In this document: positions 8,125 to 17,703 of the stretch, piece after piece | Layout of the letters: each line of letters begins with the position of its first letter | How positions within the stretch are numbered: the first letter of the stretch is position 1 | Program-made: the position numbers and the translations under genes | The notes under the pieces: model-generated | Databases searched by the model: none | What the model was told of the DNA's origin: nothing | The model's input: only the letters and a program-made list of their open reading frames with translations | Assembly: GCA_002328585.1 (NCBI GenBank) | Contig: DCUV01000040.1 | Coordinates: 1 to 64,000 of the forward strand | Direction: 5' to 3' | Length of the DNA: 64,000 nucleotides | From: Spirochaetia bacterium UBA2205 | Lineage (GTDB): Bacteria > Spirochaetota > UBA4802 > UB4802

Positions 8125-9710
8125 ATTTTCTTAATACAGATAAGGGTAACATCATCTTCCAGCGGTGCATAGCCGGTAAATTCATACATACTGCCGCAAA
8201 TGGAATGCAGCATATCCATAACAGGTTCACCGGAAAATGCCATAATATTATTTTTCAACCGTTCATCACCATATAACTTTTTTAAATCAGGGTCCATGGA
8301 TTCAATAATTCCATCAGTATATAATAATAGCATGTCTCCACTGTTCATGTTCAGAATAAAGTCTTTAAACTCCATAGCATGGAATATTCCCACCAAAGGG
8401 CCTGTATTATGGATTTCCTCTATACTCTGGTTTCCACTGTTAAAGTAGTACAGTGGCGGATGCCCCCCTGATGCATACACAATCTTCCCATCAGGATATA
8501 ATCTAACAATAACAATGGTACCATAATAGAAGAGCCCTTTCCCATCTATTGCCATCTGTTGATTTAGTTTATACAACACCTGTGCAGGAGATATTTTTTC
8601 TTTGCTGTAAGTACGTATTAATGCGCGTATGGCATTGCCGATATATGATGAAGCAACCCCATGCCCCGACACATCACATAACACTATCTGAAAAATATCG
8701 GTATTCCCGTTAATAAAAAATCCATCAAAAAAATCTCCCGAGATATCTTCCGCAGGTAAAAACGTGGAAGCAATTTCAAATCCATGAATATTTTTAAATT
8801 TTGGCAACTGCGCAACCTGAATCTGCCTTACCCTGGATATCTCCTCCTGATATATTCTGTTTTGCTTTTGCACATAATCATGAATTTCAGTTCTGCTGAT
8901 AATTACTTTCAACAATTCAGCAAATAATGTGAGCATGTTTTTTTCATCAGGATTAAACTGCTCCTCCTTTACTAAAAAAACAAATCCATGTTGCTGAAGT
9001 GCAATCCGTGAAACATAGATATTGTTTTTATTATCAAAGAAAAACAAAATGCTTTCATTCTTACTTATATCAGCAGCTTTATGTAATGCAGAAATAATTT
9101 TTGGGGAACGTTGATGTGGTATTAGTTCTAACGGTGTATATTTGTTATTATTAGCTGCAAACACATATAATCCATCAACAGGAACAATATGCTGGACGTA
9201 CACCACAAGAGCAACCAGTGAATCCAGATCATCTATCGTTATACATTTTTTAACAAAATCATTAAGCTGGAGCAAACGTTTTTTTAAGTCCTTCTGGTAT
9301 TCCAGCGAGGCTTCCAATCTCCGTTTTATTTCTATCATCAGAGCGCACCGGTGCAATTTTGAAAATAATATAAATTTATTGAATGGCTTGATGATATAAT
9401 CCATCACCCCTATGCTATAAGCCCTGATAAGTGTTTGTTCATCATTGTTAGATGTTAATATATAGAGTATTGTATCCTCATACGTGCTTTGATTTCGTAT
9501 CCATTTACACACATCAAGCCCGTTAGCATCTGGCAATAAAAGATCAATAATTGCGATATCAGGTATAAATTCCTCAATTATAGTATGAAACTCATTAAAA
9601 GTTGTCGCACACCTGACATTATACCCTATGAGCATAGAGGTTAACATCTTGTCGATAAATGGATCATCATCCAGCACAAGTATCTTTATTGGCTCAGCGA
9701 TAGGTTCCAT
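8121..9710 (-). CDS. Response regulator with PP2C (SpoIIE/RsbU) phosphatase
   Basis: This is a 529-residue signalling phosphatase. Residues 8-125 are a receiver domain with phospho-acceptor Asp in DIAIIDLLLPDANG and the Lys of MDYIIKPF. A middle region (about 150-290) resembles a degenerate GAF sensor. A helical linker leads to a SpoIIE-type PP2C domain: PAEDISGDFFDGF, LCDVSGHGVASSY and YTDGIIE carry the metal-binding Asp residues. Such proteins dephosphorylate STAS anti-sigma antagonists in partner-switching systems. The STAS-like/HATPase pair at 5473-6943 is a plausible partner set. It is transcribed alone from the minus strand. Confidence 0.85.
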   Translation of the reverse strand: MEPIAEPIKILVLDDDPFIDKMLTSMLIGYNVRCATTFNEFHTIIEEFIPDIAIIDLLLPDANGLDVCKWIRNQSTYEDTILYILTSNNDEQTLIRAYSIGVMDYIIKPFNKFILFSKLHRCALMIEIKRRLEASLEYQKDLKKRLLQLNDFVKKCITIDDLDSLVALVVYVQHIVPVDGLYVFAANNNKYTPLELIPHQRSPKIISALHKAADISKNESILFFFDNKNNIYVSRIALQQHGFVFLVKEEQFNPDEKNMLTLFAELLKVIISRTEIHDYVQKQNRIYQEEISRVRQIQVAQLPKFKNIHGFEIASTFLPAEDISGDFFDGFFINGNTDIFQIVLCDVSGHGVASSYIGNAIRALIRTYSKEKISPAQVLYKLNQQMAIDGKGLFYYGTIVIVRLYPDGKIVYASGGHPPLYYFNSGNQSIEEIHNTGPLVGIFHAMEFKDFILNMNSGDMLLLYTDGIIESMDPDLKKLYGDERLKNNIMAFSGEPVMDMLHSICGSMYEFTGYAPLEDDVTLICIKKI

Positions 9711-10283
9711 ATTTTTTTACCTGCAAATATATACCTTTTATACACAAACCTGCCCATATTTTCAAGTGTATTTTTTATTGAAGCTTTTGAATAAAATTTA
9801 TACTGAAAATTCCATGACTCCATACACCTCATTCTGGAAGACACATTACCTTCCGTCATCCTGAGAGTCGTAGACTCAAAGAACCTCAGTTCAAAACGAC
9901 GAGATTCTTCACTTTACCTCAGAATGACATGCCTCACATTGTCATTCCGGACTTGATCCGGAATCGTAATTATTAACATTATATCCTGCCATGAATTCAG
10001 GATGACCTTCTACGTTTCTGGATGACTCTCGCCAGCCTATTTTCATCCCCTATGCATATGGATTATTCATAGAAAATCAACCCATTATAATCATACATTC
10101 ACTAACCGGAACTATCGCCAAAAATTGAAAAATCTTTTATTGAAATTATTGCAAAAATTACTACTATTGTATAGTATTACCATTTAGTTTTACTACAAAT
10201 TTTGGTTAACGATAGTCCGTGACTTGAATTGCTATTGCAGCTGCTTGATCATAATTATTTAAATTTTTTATTGGAGGCAGGCT
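9711..10283. repeat. Intergenic region with dispersed hairpin repeats
   Basis: There is no gene here. Between about 9855 and 10070 lies a run of small hairpins. GAGTC-GTA-GACTC is near 9868. TTCCGGA-CTTGA-TCCGGAA is a perfect 7-bp stem at 9945-9963. ATCCTG...CAGGAT lies near 9984-10004. The flanking text (GTCATTCC..., AGGATGAC...) belongs to the mobile intergenic repeat type found in many genomes, and related text recurs at 50, 55 and 60 kb. A full AACTATCGCC word lies at 10110-10119. Confidence 0.55.
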
Positions 10284-10766
10284 ATGTTATATTGCTACAT
10301 ACTTATTGCACTATGTTTGCTCATAGTGTTAAAGCGAATGGTAAAAATTGTACCCGCTGATTCAATATGCATCATAGAAAAAAAACAGCACTATTACAAA
10401 ACGTTACGACCTGGCTGGCATTGCATTACTCCTTTTTATTCTCAGGCACGTATTGTACCCGTTGAAAAACGCAACAGCATTCCAGCAACTAAAGAAATAA
10501 CGTTTGGCGATAGTTCCCGACATGCAGTCACTGTATCAACAACATTTTTATTATGGGATCCATACACCCCTTTCTTCACCTTTGAAAAGCTGGACACAAC
10601 CATGAGCAATCAGGCTCTCAAAGAATTGGAAACAATTGCTTTGACCTGTTCAAACCAGGAATTTACCGCTACCGTTGATACTATAAAACAAAAATGCCTT
10701 GACGCATTAAACCAGTTTGGAAAAAAGTACGGAATAGAATTTACACAAATAACAATAGCACTATGA
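10284..10766 (+). CDS. Short Band-7/SPFH-domain membrane protein
   Basis: This is a 160-residue protein with an N-terminal membrane segment (LLYCYILIALCLLIVL region) followed by a Band-7/SPFH start: IVPADSICIIEKKQHYYKTLRPGWHCITPF. QmcA- or stomatin-like relatives are about 300 residues, so this is a minimal version that lacks the C-terminal coiled coil used for oligomerisation. GGAGG lies upstream of the ATG. Its last codon overlaps the next start (ATGA), so it is translationally coupled to the ABC-F gene, an uncommon pairing. The function is unknown beyond membrane scaffolding. It contains one AACTATCGCC word (10506-10515, inverse strand). Confidence 0.72.
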   Translation: MLYCYILIALCLLIVLKRMVKIVPADSICIIEKKQHYYKTLRPGWHCITPFYSQARIVPVEKRNSIPATKEITFGDSSRHAVTVSTTFLLWDPYTPFFTFEKLDTTMSNQALKELETIALTCSNQEFTATVDTIKQKCLDALNQFGKKYGIEFTQITIAL

Positions 10767-12607
10767 TAACAGCGAAAAACCTTTCAAAAAAATTTGGGGA
10801 TTCATTGCTTTTTGAGGATGTAACCTTTTCTATTGGCAGTAAGGAAAAAGTTGGACTTGTTGGGCGTAATGGACTGGGTAAAACAACGCTTTTAAGGATT
10901 ATTGCGGGGACAGAACAGCCTGATGAAGGAGCTATAACCATTCCGAAACATTATACCCCTGGCTTTATGTCCCAGAATCTCAGTTTTACAAAAATGGTAG
11001 CACGTGATGAAGCACTGTCTTTGCTTCCCCAATCTGAACAACATGAATACTGGCGAGCTGAAAAGATACTATCAGGGTTGGGTTTTTCAAGTGACGATAT
11101 GGGAAAAAGAGTTTCTGAATTATCTGGTGGATTCCAGGTCAGGCTACAACTGGCAAAAACATTAATAGTAAATCCTGACATGCTCATACTGGATGAACCA
11201 ACCAACTATTTAGATATTACATCAATACGATGGTTAGCGCGTTTTTTGCAATCATGGCGAGGTGAGCTTTTACTTGTTACCCATGACAGAAGTTTTATGG
11301 ATTCAATCATTACTCATACACTGGGTATACATCGTAATCATATAAAAAAAATCAAGGGCTCCACAGAACAATGGTATGAACAAATTGCACAGGAAGAAGA
11401 AATTTATGAAAAAACCAGAATAAACGATGAACGCAAGCAAAAAGAGATTGAAGAGTTTATTTCACGTTTTAGATCAAAAGCCCGTCTTGCCAATCTTGTA
11501 CAATCAAGAATTAAAACTATAGAAAAAATGCAAAAAAGAGAAAAGCTTGTCCCGGTAAAAAATTTAGACTTTGAATTCAGGTACAAACCCATTAATGCAA
11601 AATATGTAATGCAGGTTGACTCGTTAACGTTTGGGTATAACGAAAAGCCTTTAATCAATAATTTTTCTTTGTCCATTGCTTCAGGTGATAGAATTTGCAT
11701 CATTGGCCCTAACGGTAAGGGGAAAACAACCCTTTGCAAACTGCTTGCTGGCACCATGCAACCACAATCAGGGAATATTACTCGTGCATCAGGAGTTGAA
11801 ATTGGCTATTTTGAACAAACCAATAGTATTATGCTTAATCCTAATGCTACTGTTGAAGATGAAATTGTGCAAAGCGATCCAGATAAAAATAGACAACTTG
11901 CTCGGAATCTTTGCGGATTGCTTCTTTTTGAGGGTGATGATGCATTAAAACCAATTTCAGTTCTTTCAGGTGGCGAAAAAAGTCGTGTTCTTATAGGAAA
12001 AATATTGGTTAAACCTATTAACCTGCTCATTCTGGATGAACCAACGAATCACCTTGATATGGAAGCATGTGATGCGCTGTTAACAGCAATAGATAGTTTT
12101 GACGGTGCCGTTATACTGGTAACTCATAACGAACTACTGCTCAAAGCCCTGGCACAACGATGTATCATCTTTCAAAATAACGCTATCACCATATTTGAAG
12201 GCGATTATCAACGTTTTTTAGAAACTATCGGATGGGAAAACGAGAGCGAACCTGTTAAGAAAGAATATGAAAATATCAATGAGCAAAAATTGAATAAAAA
12301 AGAGCTTCGTCGTATCCGTTCACAACTTTTACTGGAAAAACAAAATGAATGCAAACCATTGCAGGAAACAGTATCATCGATAGAGCAGGAAATTACACGG
12401 CATGAAAATCTTTTAAAAATTCTTAACGAAGAAATTATCAATGCATCACAATTACAAAAAAGTGATGACATCCAGCATTTGTCAATTGAAATCAGCAAGA
12501 CCAAAAAACAACTGGTTGTTTTATATGATAAGCTTGAAGAAATTATGAGTTTATACGAAGAAAGAACACGTCATTACGAAAGATTAATCCAGGAATATGC
12601 AGTATAA
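10763..12607 (+). CDS. ABC-F family ATPase (Uup/EttA type)
   Basis: This is a cytoplasmic duplicated ATPase of 614 residues, without membrane segments, that would act on the ribosome or in tolerance to antibiotics or stress. The first domain has GRNGLGKTT, LSGGFQVRLQLAKTL and LILDEPTNYLD. The second has GPNGKGKTT, LSGGEKSRVLIGK and LILDEPTNHLD. Between them is the charged P-site-tRNA-interaction linker (EEIYEKTRINDERKQKEIEEF region). The C-terminal 100 residues form a Lys/Glu-rich coiled coil, as in Uup. It starts within the last codon of the Band-7 gene (ATGA overlap). Confidence 0.92.
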   Translation: MITAKNLSKKFGDSLLFEDVTFSIGSKEKVGLVGRNGLGKTTLLRIIAGTEQPDEGAITIPKHYTPGFMSQNLSFTKMVARDEALSLLPQSEQHEYWRAEKILSGLGFSSDDMGKRVSELSGGFQVRLQLAKTLIVNPDMLILDEPTNYLDITSIRWLARFLQSWRGELLLVTHDRSFMDSIITHTLGIHRNHIKKIKGSTEQWYEQIAQEEEIYEKTRINDERKQKEIEEFISRFRSKARLANLVQSRIKTIEKMQKREKLVPVKNLDFEFRYKPINAKYVMQVDSLTFGYNEKPLINNFSLSIASGDRICIIGPNGKGKTTLCKLLAGTMQPQSGNITRASGVEIGYFEQTNSIMLNPNATVEDEIVQSDPDKNRQLARNLCGLLLFEGDDALKPISVLSGGEKSRVLIGKILVKPINLLILDEPTNHLDMEACDALLTAIDSFDGAVILVTHNELLLKALAQRCIIFQNNAITIFEGDYQRFLETIGWENESEPVKKEYENINEQKLNKKELRRIRSQLLLEKQNECKPLQETVSSIEQEITRHENLLKILNEEIINASQLQKSDDIQHLSIEISKTKKQLVVLYDKLEEIMSLYEERTRHYERLIQEYAV

Positions 12608-12625
12608 AAAAACTATAAAAACCAC

Positions 12626-13018
12626 CTATTTTTTATTACTATTCCTGCAATGCTTTACTGCATTATCAATAACTGTCCGCAATTCATCAGGAGTAAATGG
12701 TTTTGGAATATAGTCAAACGCACCAGCCTTTAATGCCTGCCTGGTTGTTTCAACTGTTGCAAATCCTGTAAAGATAACAACAACAATATCGGGATATAGC
12801 TTTTTTATTTCTCCCAACAGTTGCAATCCATCCATTCCTGGCATCATTAAATCTGTAACAACAATATCGTATTTCTTCTTTTGTAAATAATCCAGTGCTG
12901 TTTGAGCTGAATATGCTGTATCAACCTCATAATCTAACTTTTGTAGAATTCTGAGGCAGCTTTTTAAAACTACATCTTCATCATCTACTATTAATATTTT
13001 TGCTATTATGTCTTTCAT
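12626..13018 (-). CDS. Single-domain response regulator
   Basis: This is a 130-residue CheY-like receiver with no output domain. It has the acidic pair ILIVDDEDV, the phosphorylation Asp in DIVVTDLMMPGMDG, and the conserved Thr and Lys in IFTGFA and YIPKPF. It lies nine bases after the histidine kinase gene and is almost certainly its target. With no DNA-binding domain, it must act through a protein partner or a further phosphorelay step. Confidence 0.9.
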   Translation of the reverse strand: MKDIIAKILIVDDEDVVLKSCLRILQKLDYEVDTAYSAQTALDYLQKKKYDIVVTDLMMPGMDGLQLLGEIKKLYPDIVVVIFTGFATVETTRQALKAGAFDYIPKPFTPDELRTVIDNAVKHCRNSNKK

Positions 13019-13027
13019 AGCTAATAC

Positions 13028-14980
13028 CTATTTTGTTTTTTCAAATTCTGAATATTCTTCCTTATTCTTCAATAATGGGAAAGTTATGGTAAATACAGTG
13101 CCATTCCCCACTTCGCTGTGGACATTGATGTTGCCATAATACCGCTTGATAATACCATAGGTGACAGCCAATCCTAAACCCGTCCCTTTGCCCTGCTCCT
13201 TTGTTGTAAAAAAAGGATCAAATATCTTGTCAAGATGTTCTTCTTTAATCCCAACACCCGTATCGGAAACAATGATGGATATGCTATCGTTCCCAAAATT
13301 ATATTTAGTTTGAACGGTTAATGTGCCACCCTGTGGCATAGCATCAGCAGCATTCATGGCTAAATTATTAATAACTGATTTAAATTGATTTTCATCAATA
13401 AACATATCCGGAACATCAGGATCAAGTTCCTTATTAATAACAATGTTATGAAAATTAACATGTTTTTCAAGTATTAACAAAACTTCATTGATGAGGTTAT
13501 TAACATTGGTGCGTTTGATATCAGGCTTGGTAGAACGGGCAAAATCCAGAATATTCCGCACTATATCTCTGCATCGCAACGTCTCCTTAATTATCACGCG
13601 CAAATCTTCTTCAAAATCAGTTTCTTTAAGATCCTCAAGGAGAAGTGAACTGTACGTTAAAATAGCAGTGAGAGGATTATTTATCTCATGAGCTATCCCC
13701 GAAGCCAACCGCCCCAGCGATGCCAGCTTTTCAGATTGTAAAATCTGATCCTGAGTTTGTTCTTTCAACTTTTTGTCGCGCTCTTTTATGGCATCAATCA
13801 TCTGATTAAATGTATAACACAGGTATCCAATTTCATCCTCTGTTTCAATTTCAATATGTGTATCATAATTCCCATTGATGACCGACTCCGAAGCTTTGAC
13901 CAGTGTCCTCACTGGCCGGATTATGATATTTAATAGATACAGTGAAATGCCTACAGCAATGATTGCAATCAGCGCTGTTGTAAATGCAAAATTCAGAGTA
14001 GAACTTTTTTTTATCTCATCAAATTTCTTTTCCAGAATGCCAACATAAAGAATACCCACAGGTTTTCCATATATATTCAAAATAGGTTTGTATGCAGAGA
14101 TATACCAGTTGTTCACAACAAATGCTTTATCCCACCACAGCTTACCCTGCAATACTACTTTATTGTATACCTCTTCTGATAATAATGTGCCGATTGCCCT
14201 TGTCCCATCAGGTTTTTTTACATTGGTACAAACCCGTACATCATCCAGAAATATTGTTGATGTGCCAACATCTAAACCACCAAGCTTTTCCTCTTTGAAT
14301 ACGAGCTGTTTAATCTGATCAACTATCCCATTATAGTTATTCAGTATTCTGATACCATATATAATTCCAATAAAGTTATTGTTATGAAAAATTGGTATTG
14401 CAACACTAATTGTCAGAGCATCTTTTATTTCTGTTCGCTGCACCTTCCGTGATTTTGGTGTTGGTATAATTTTTATAATAGCCTTGCTTGCAATGGATTC
14501 ACCTTCCTTTTCAAGATGCTTATATAATACCACATCTGTACCTTCGCATGAGATTTTATTCTTCAACACATACGAAACTTGATTATCATCAGATACATCA
14601 TCTCCATAACTATCGTTGTTTGCTCTTACTATAATTTTACCCTGTGCGTCGGTGATATTGACAATATCTATTCCCAATTCTTGCTGAATTTCCTTACATT
14701 TATTCCTTAAAACTGATCTGTTATTTTGCAGGATAGCTATCTGAATATATTCCAGCAAAGAAATATGCTTTAACATCTTGCTTTTAAGGGCTACTCTGCT
14801 GTTATAAATAAAATCCGCTGTATCCAGATCCTTCAAAACTGTGTCAAATGCCTGCCCAACAACATGCTTTTGAATAGTTCGTATACCTATAAACGTTGAT
14901 AGTATACCCGAGAGCAGCACTATTGACAATATACTGATAAATAGCTTAAAGCGTATCTGTGATGCAAATCGTTTATTCAT
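13028..14980 (-). CDS. Cache-domain sensor histidine kinase
   Basis: This is a 650-residue inner-membrane kinase. A membrane segment at about 10-30 and another near 330-350 flank a long periplasmic sensor of the cache type (double or single cache with an insert; GKPVGILYVGILE is the usual cache ending). HAMP follows (IRPVRTLVKASESVINGNY), then HisKA with the phospho-acceptor His in GIAHEINNPLTAIL. The HATPase domain has NNLAMNAADAM, VSDTGVGI and GTGLGLAV. The ligand is unknown. It lies next to the hydrogenase operon and is separated from it by a terminator, so a link with H2 or formate metabolism is only a guess. Confidence 0.9.
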   Translation of the reverse strand: MNKRFASQIRFKLFISILSIVLLSGILSTFIGIRTIQKHVVGQAFDTVLKDLDTADFIYNSRVALKSKMLKHISLLEYIQIAILQNNRSVLRNKCKEIQQELGIDIVNITDAQGKIIVRANNDSYGDDVSDDNQVSYVLKNKISCEGTDVVLYKHLEKEGESIASKAIIKIIPTPKSRKVQRTEIKDALTISVAIPIFHNNNFIGIIYGIRILNNYNGIVDQIKQLVFKEEKLGGLDVGTSTIFLDDVRVCTNVKKPDGTRAIGTLLSEEVYNKVVLQGKLWWDKAFVVNNWYISAYKPILNIYGKPVGILYVGILEKKFDEIKKSSTLNFAFTTALIAIIAVGISLYLLNIIIRPVRTLVKASESVINGNYDTHIEIETEDEIGYLCYTFNQMIDAIKERDKKLKEQTQDQILQSEKLASLGRLASGIAHEINNPLTAILTYSSLLLEDLKETDFEEDLRVIIKETLRCRDIVRNILDFARSTKPDIKRTNVNNLINEVLLILEKHVNFHNIVINKELDPDVPDMFIDENQFKSVINNLAMNAADAMPQGGTLTVQTKYNFGNDSISIIVSDTGVGIKEEHLDKIFDPFFTTKEQGKGTGLGLAVTYGIIKRYYGNINVHSEVGNGTVFTITFPLLKNKEEYSEFEKTK

Positions 14981-15179
14981 TGCAGAACTATTATTTATTA
15001 TTTAATATTATTGAATACCATAAATTATACTGCATTTTTATGCAATCCTTTTTCATTGCAACACAATTATTAACAGATATTGGAAAATGTTAATTTTTAT
15101 AACCCCGTAATCACTAAAAAATACCGGTTACATTGACTGTTAAAGATACCCATTAAGAAACAAAACCATTCATCAACAG

Positions 15180-15213
15180 AAAAATAACCGGAACATCAAA
15201 CATGATATTCCGG
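15180..15213 (-). terminator. Rho-independent terminator of the hydrogenase operon
   Basis: On the minus strand, an 11-bp stem (CCGGAATATCA paired to TGATGTTCCGG, one T-G pair) with a TGTT loop is followed by TTATTTTTC. It lies about 50 bases beyond the stop of the response regulator and is well placed to end the long operon. Confidence 0.8.
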
Positions 15214-15265
15214 CTTTGCGATTGTAAACAGGTTGATTTGATACTATATGCACATCACTGTAAAC

Positions 15266-15667
15266 TCATGCATATTTCTTAATTTTATCTAAAAGCTCAT
15301 CAATGCGAACAGGTTTTGTTAAAAAATCATTTATCCCGGGTAGGAAGGATTGATCTTCATTTAAAGAAAACCGAGAATTGGTAACCTGATTGATAGCAGT
15401 AAGCATGATAATAGGCACATTTCTAATTTCTTTATATTTAGAAGTTTCCCGGTTGCTCCTTATCTGATATGATATCTCAAAACCAGCCGTGTCCGTCTCC
15501 ATCATGACGTCCAGAATCATACAATCAGGTTTATACGATAGTAACTTTTTTAGCCCTTCTGCGCCACTATATGCAACCTCCACCTCATAACCATTCATCA
15601 CCAGAGCCTGCTTCAAGCTTTCAACCAGATCCCTGTCGTCATCAACCAATAATATTTTCTTAGCCAT
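15266..15667 (-). CDS. Single-domain response regulator, last gene of the hydrogenase operon
   Basis: This is a 133-residue receiver: LLVDDDRDLV acidic pocket, phospho-Asp in CMILDVMM, and Lys in DFLTKPVRIDEL. There is no output domain. I took the ATG at 15667 because GGAG sits eight bases before it; a GTG nine bases earlier overlaps that site. It follows the NuoB-like gene by 22 bases, so it is co-transcribed with the hydrogenase. Receivers appended to such operons occur in several anaerobes, but their role is not settled. The long insert between the Asp and Thr strands (RSNRETSKYKEIRNV) is typical of the type often found in deltaproteobacteria. Confidence 0.85.
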   Translation of the reverse strand: MAKKILLVDDDRDLVESLKQALVMNGYEVEVAYSGAEGLKKLLSYKPDCMILDVMMETDTAGFEISYQIRSNRETSKYKEIRNVPIIMLTAINQVTNSRFSLNEDQSFLPGINDFLTKPVRIDELLDKIKKYA

Positions 15668-15689
15668 TGTATGCACTCCATCTCAAATT

Positions 15690-16220
15690 TTAATCATAGA
15701 GTAATTGATAAATAACATTCCTTTCTTCCCATGCTTTGGTCCGTTGATACATATCGATAGGGAATTCTATCTGTTTCAACTCAACAGGTGCAGCCTTTTT
15801 ATCCACAAGACCCAGCGCCAGAGCAACTCCATAAATAATTGCTTCTGGTCGGGGAGGACATCCGGGAATAAAATAATTTACCGGTACTGCTTTATCAGCA
15901 CCCCCCGTTACATTATAGGTATCAAACCAGCATCCACCACCTATAGCACATGAGCCAATCCCAAAAACAATCTTTGGAGATGGCATGGCCTCATAAGCTT
16001 TTTTTACAAGCGGAAAGGTTGGACGTGTAACAGCTCCTGATATAAGCATTACATCGGCATGCCGGGGAGAAGCAACCAGTTTGATGCCAAAACGTTCAAC
16101 ATCATAATATGGCGTCAGTATATTCAAAATTTCAATATCACATCCATTGCATGCACCGGAATTGCAGTGATATACCCATAATGATTTTGGAAATGCCTTT
16201 TTTGATAATTTAGCAAACAT
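15690..16220 (-). CDS. Group 4 [NiFe]-hydrogenase small subunit (NuoB/HycG-like)
   Basis: This is the electron-transfer subunit that would carry the proximal 4Fe-4S cluster next to the NiFe site. The cluster ligands are visible: CNGCDIE (Cys24, Cys27), GSCAIGG (Cys91) and PGCPPRPEAI (Cys121). At 176 residues it is near NuoB length and lacks the long C-terminus of uptake hydrogenases. It follows the NuoI-like gene by two bases. Complex I NuoB has a CC pair in the first motif; the CxxC here fits hydrogenases better. Confidence 0.92.
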   Translation of the reverse strand: MFAKLSKKAFPKSLWVYHCNSGACNGCDIEILNILTPYYDVERFGIKLVASPRHADVMLISGAVTRPTFPLVKKAYEAMPSPKIVFGIGSCAIGGGCWFDTYNVTGGADKAVPVNYFIPGCPPRPEAIIYGVALALGLVDKKAAPVELKQIEFPIDMYQRTKAWEERNVIYQLLYD

Positions 16221-16222
16221 AG

Positions 16223-16768
16223 CTATTCTCCTATCTTCCCGGGTCTTTTATAGGTCATGGTTTTTTCGTACATGTCTTTATCAAATACTTGAGTTGAAAC
16301 AGGGATAACTGCTCGCACCTCAAGATTATCATATCTATATCCCAGATATGTCAGCCTATCAATTGCATTTTTTATTTCATGATCAAAGCATCTGCCACAT
16401 CGCTGGCAGGTAAGCATAAAAAGTTCCATGGTTTCATTAACATCCCGTTTATCATTGGTTGCTAATTCATACTGTGGGGTCATCGTTATAGCTTTTTCAG
16501 GACAGAGGTCTGCACAGCGTCCGCAGTAAGTGCATCGGGAACCATCATACACCATTACCCTGATCTCATTACATAAGTCGCGCACCAATATTGTACGTGC
16601 AGGACAATGATTGGCACATCCGCCGCATCCAATACATTTATGGTGATCCCAATATGGCTGACCCCTAAAATTTTCCGGAACAGGCCGTGGAGCAAATGGA
16701 TAGGCCAATGTTACTGTCCCTGGTTTTGTCACCACAAAAAGCTGTTTTATTTTACTTGTAAGCCACAC
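16223..16768 (-). CDS. Two-[4Fe-4S] ferredoxin-like subunit (NuoI/HycF/HyfH-like)
   Basis: This is the electron-transfer subunit linking the small subunit to the electron donor. Two classical motifs are present: CIGCGGCANHCP and CTYCGRCADLCP. A third Cys group (CQRCGRCFDHEIK) is seen in HycF-type proteins. I chose the GTG at 16768 because AAGGAG at 16776-16781 precedes it and the protein then starts WLTSKIKQLF; a longer frame would overlap the NuoH-like gene. It is 181 residues, the usual HyfH length. It follows the NuoH-like gene and precedes the small subunit. Confidence 0.9.
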   Translation of the reverse strand: MWLTSKIKQLFVVTKPGTVTLAYPFAPRPVPENFRGQPYWDHHKCIGCGGCANHCPARTILVRDLCNEIRVMVYDGSRCTYCGRCADLCPEKAITMTPQYELATNDKRDVNETMELFMLTCQRCGRCFDHEIKNAIDRLTYLGYRYDNLEVRAVIPVSTQVFDKDMYEKTMTYKRPGKIGE

Positions 16769-16791
16769 GATCGTACTCCTTATGTTTAGAA

Positions 16792-17691
16792 TTATATTCC
16801 ATAAACACTCATTGCTATGGTACACAGCGAAACACCAATGAGCACTGCATAATATTTCACCGCCTGATCAATTCGCAACCGCGGGTTGGTAGACCCTAAC
16901 AATGCTATGACTGCAAACACAACTGCAACTGCTATAAGCTGCAATAATAAATCGATGATAAATATACCGGTAAACAAAAACGGCATAAACACTGTCACAA
17001 ATAGCACTGCGTAAAACATCTGTTTTAGCATCATGGAATATTTAAATAGAGCATAGTTGGGACCACTGTATTCAATAAATGGCCCTTCCAGAATTTCAAC
17101 TTCGGCTTCGGAGATATCAAATGGCTGTCGTGCAACAAAAGCCTGTAGTGCCATTACATACACCACAAGCATAAGCACCACCGACCATGAATACCCATTT
17201 GAAAGCACACTGAACATACTTGCATCTATAGCAAGGCTTTTCATCTTAACTGCACCCAAAATAAATGTCATTGCTAAGATTGGCTCTACCATTATCATGG
17301 TTACCATCTCACGGCTTGCCCCAATCATCGCATAGGCATTTTTGCTTGAAAGCGCTCCCAATAATATGGAGATTCCTGCTAACGTAAGCAAATACACAAT
17401 GGTAATAACATCTGCATAATGTGTAAGATAGTTAGGTTTAAATCCTATGGGAACTATGGTTATTACCGCAGTAACGGCTGCAAATGCCATCATTGGCGCC
17501 AGCTTAAATGCCCAGTTGCCACTAACAAGGTTATCCTTCCCCAATAGCTTCATAATATCTAAATAGGGCTGATAGATAGGTGGCCCCTGCCGGGACTGTA
17601 TCTTTGCCGTCAACTTTCGTATTATCCCTTCATACAATGGAGCCAGTCCTAAAAACAATATAATATTAAGCAGTATTAATAGAATATCCAT
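16792..17691 (-). CDS. Membrane anchor subunit (NuoH/HycD/HyfC-like)
   Basis: This is the membrane subunit forming the interface between the hydrophilic arm and the proton-pumping part. It has 299 residues with about eight membrane segments. The family blocks are KIQSRQGPPIYQPYLDIMKLLGKD near the N-terminus and AFVARQPFDISEAEVEILEGPFIEYSG in the middle, whose Glu residues lie on the conserved loop. The gene sits 12 bases after the large-subunit gene. It is a group 4 hydrogenase subunit and not complex I NuoH, because no NuoA/J/K/N genes accompany it. Confidence 0.92.
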   Translation of the reverse strand: MDILLILLNIILFLGLAPLYEGIIRKLTAKIQSRQGPPIYQPYLDIMKLLGKDNLVSGNWAFKLAPMMAFAAVTAVITIVPIGFKPNYLTHYADVITIVYLLTLAGISILLGALSSKNAYAMIGASREMVTMIMVEPILAMTFILGAVKMKSLAIDASMFSVLSNGYSWSVVLMLVVYVMALQAFVARQPFDISEAEVEILEGPFIEYSGPNYALFKYSMMLKQMFYAVLFVTVFMPFLFTGIFIIDLLLQLIAVAVVFAVIALLGSTNPRLRIDQAVKYYAVLIGVSLCTIAMSVYGI

Positions 17692-17703
17692 ATAACACCT
17701 ACC

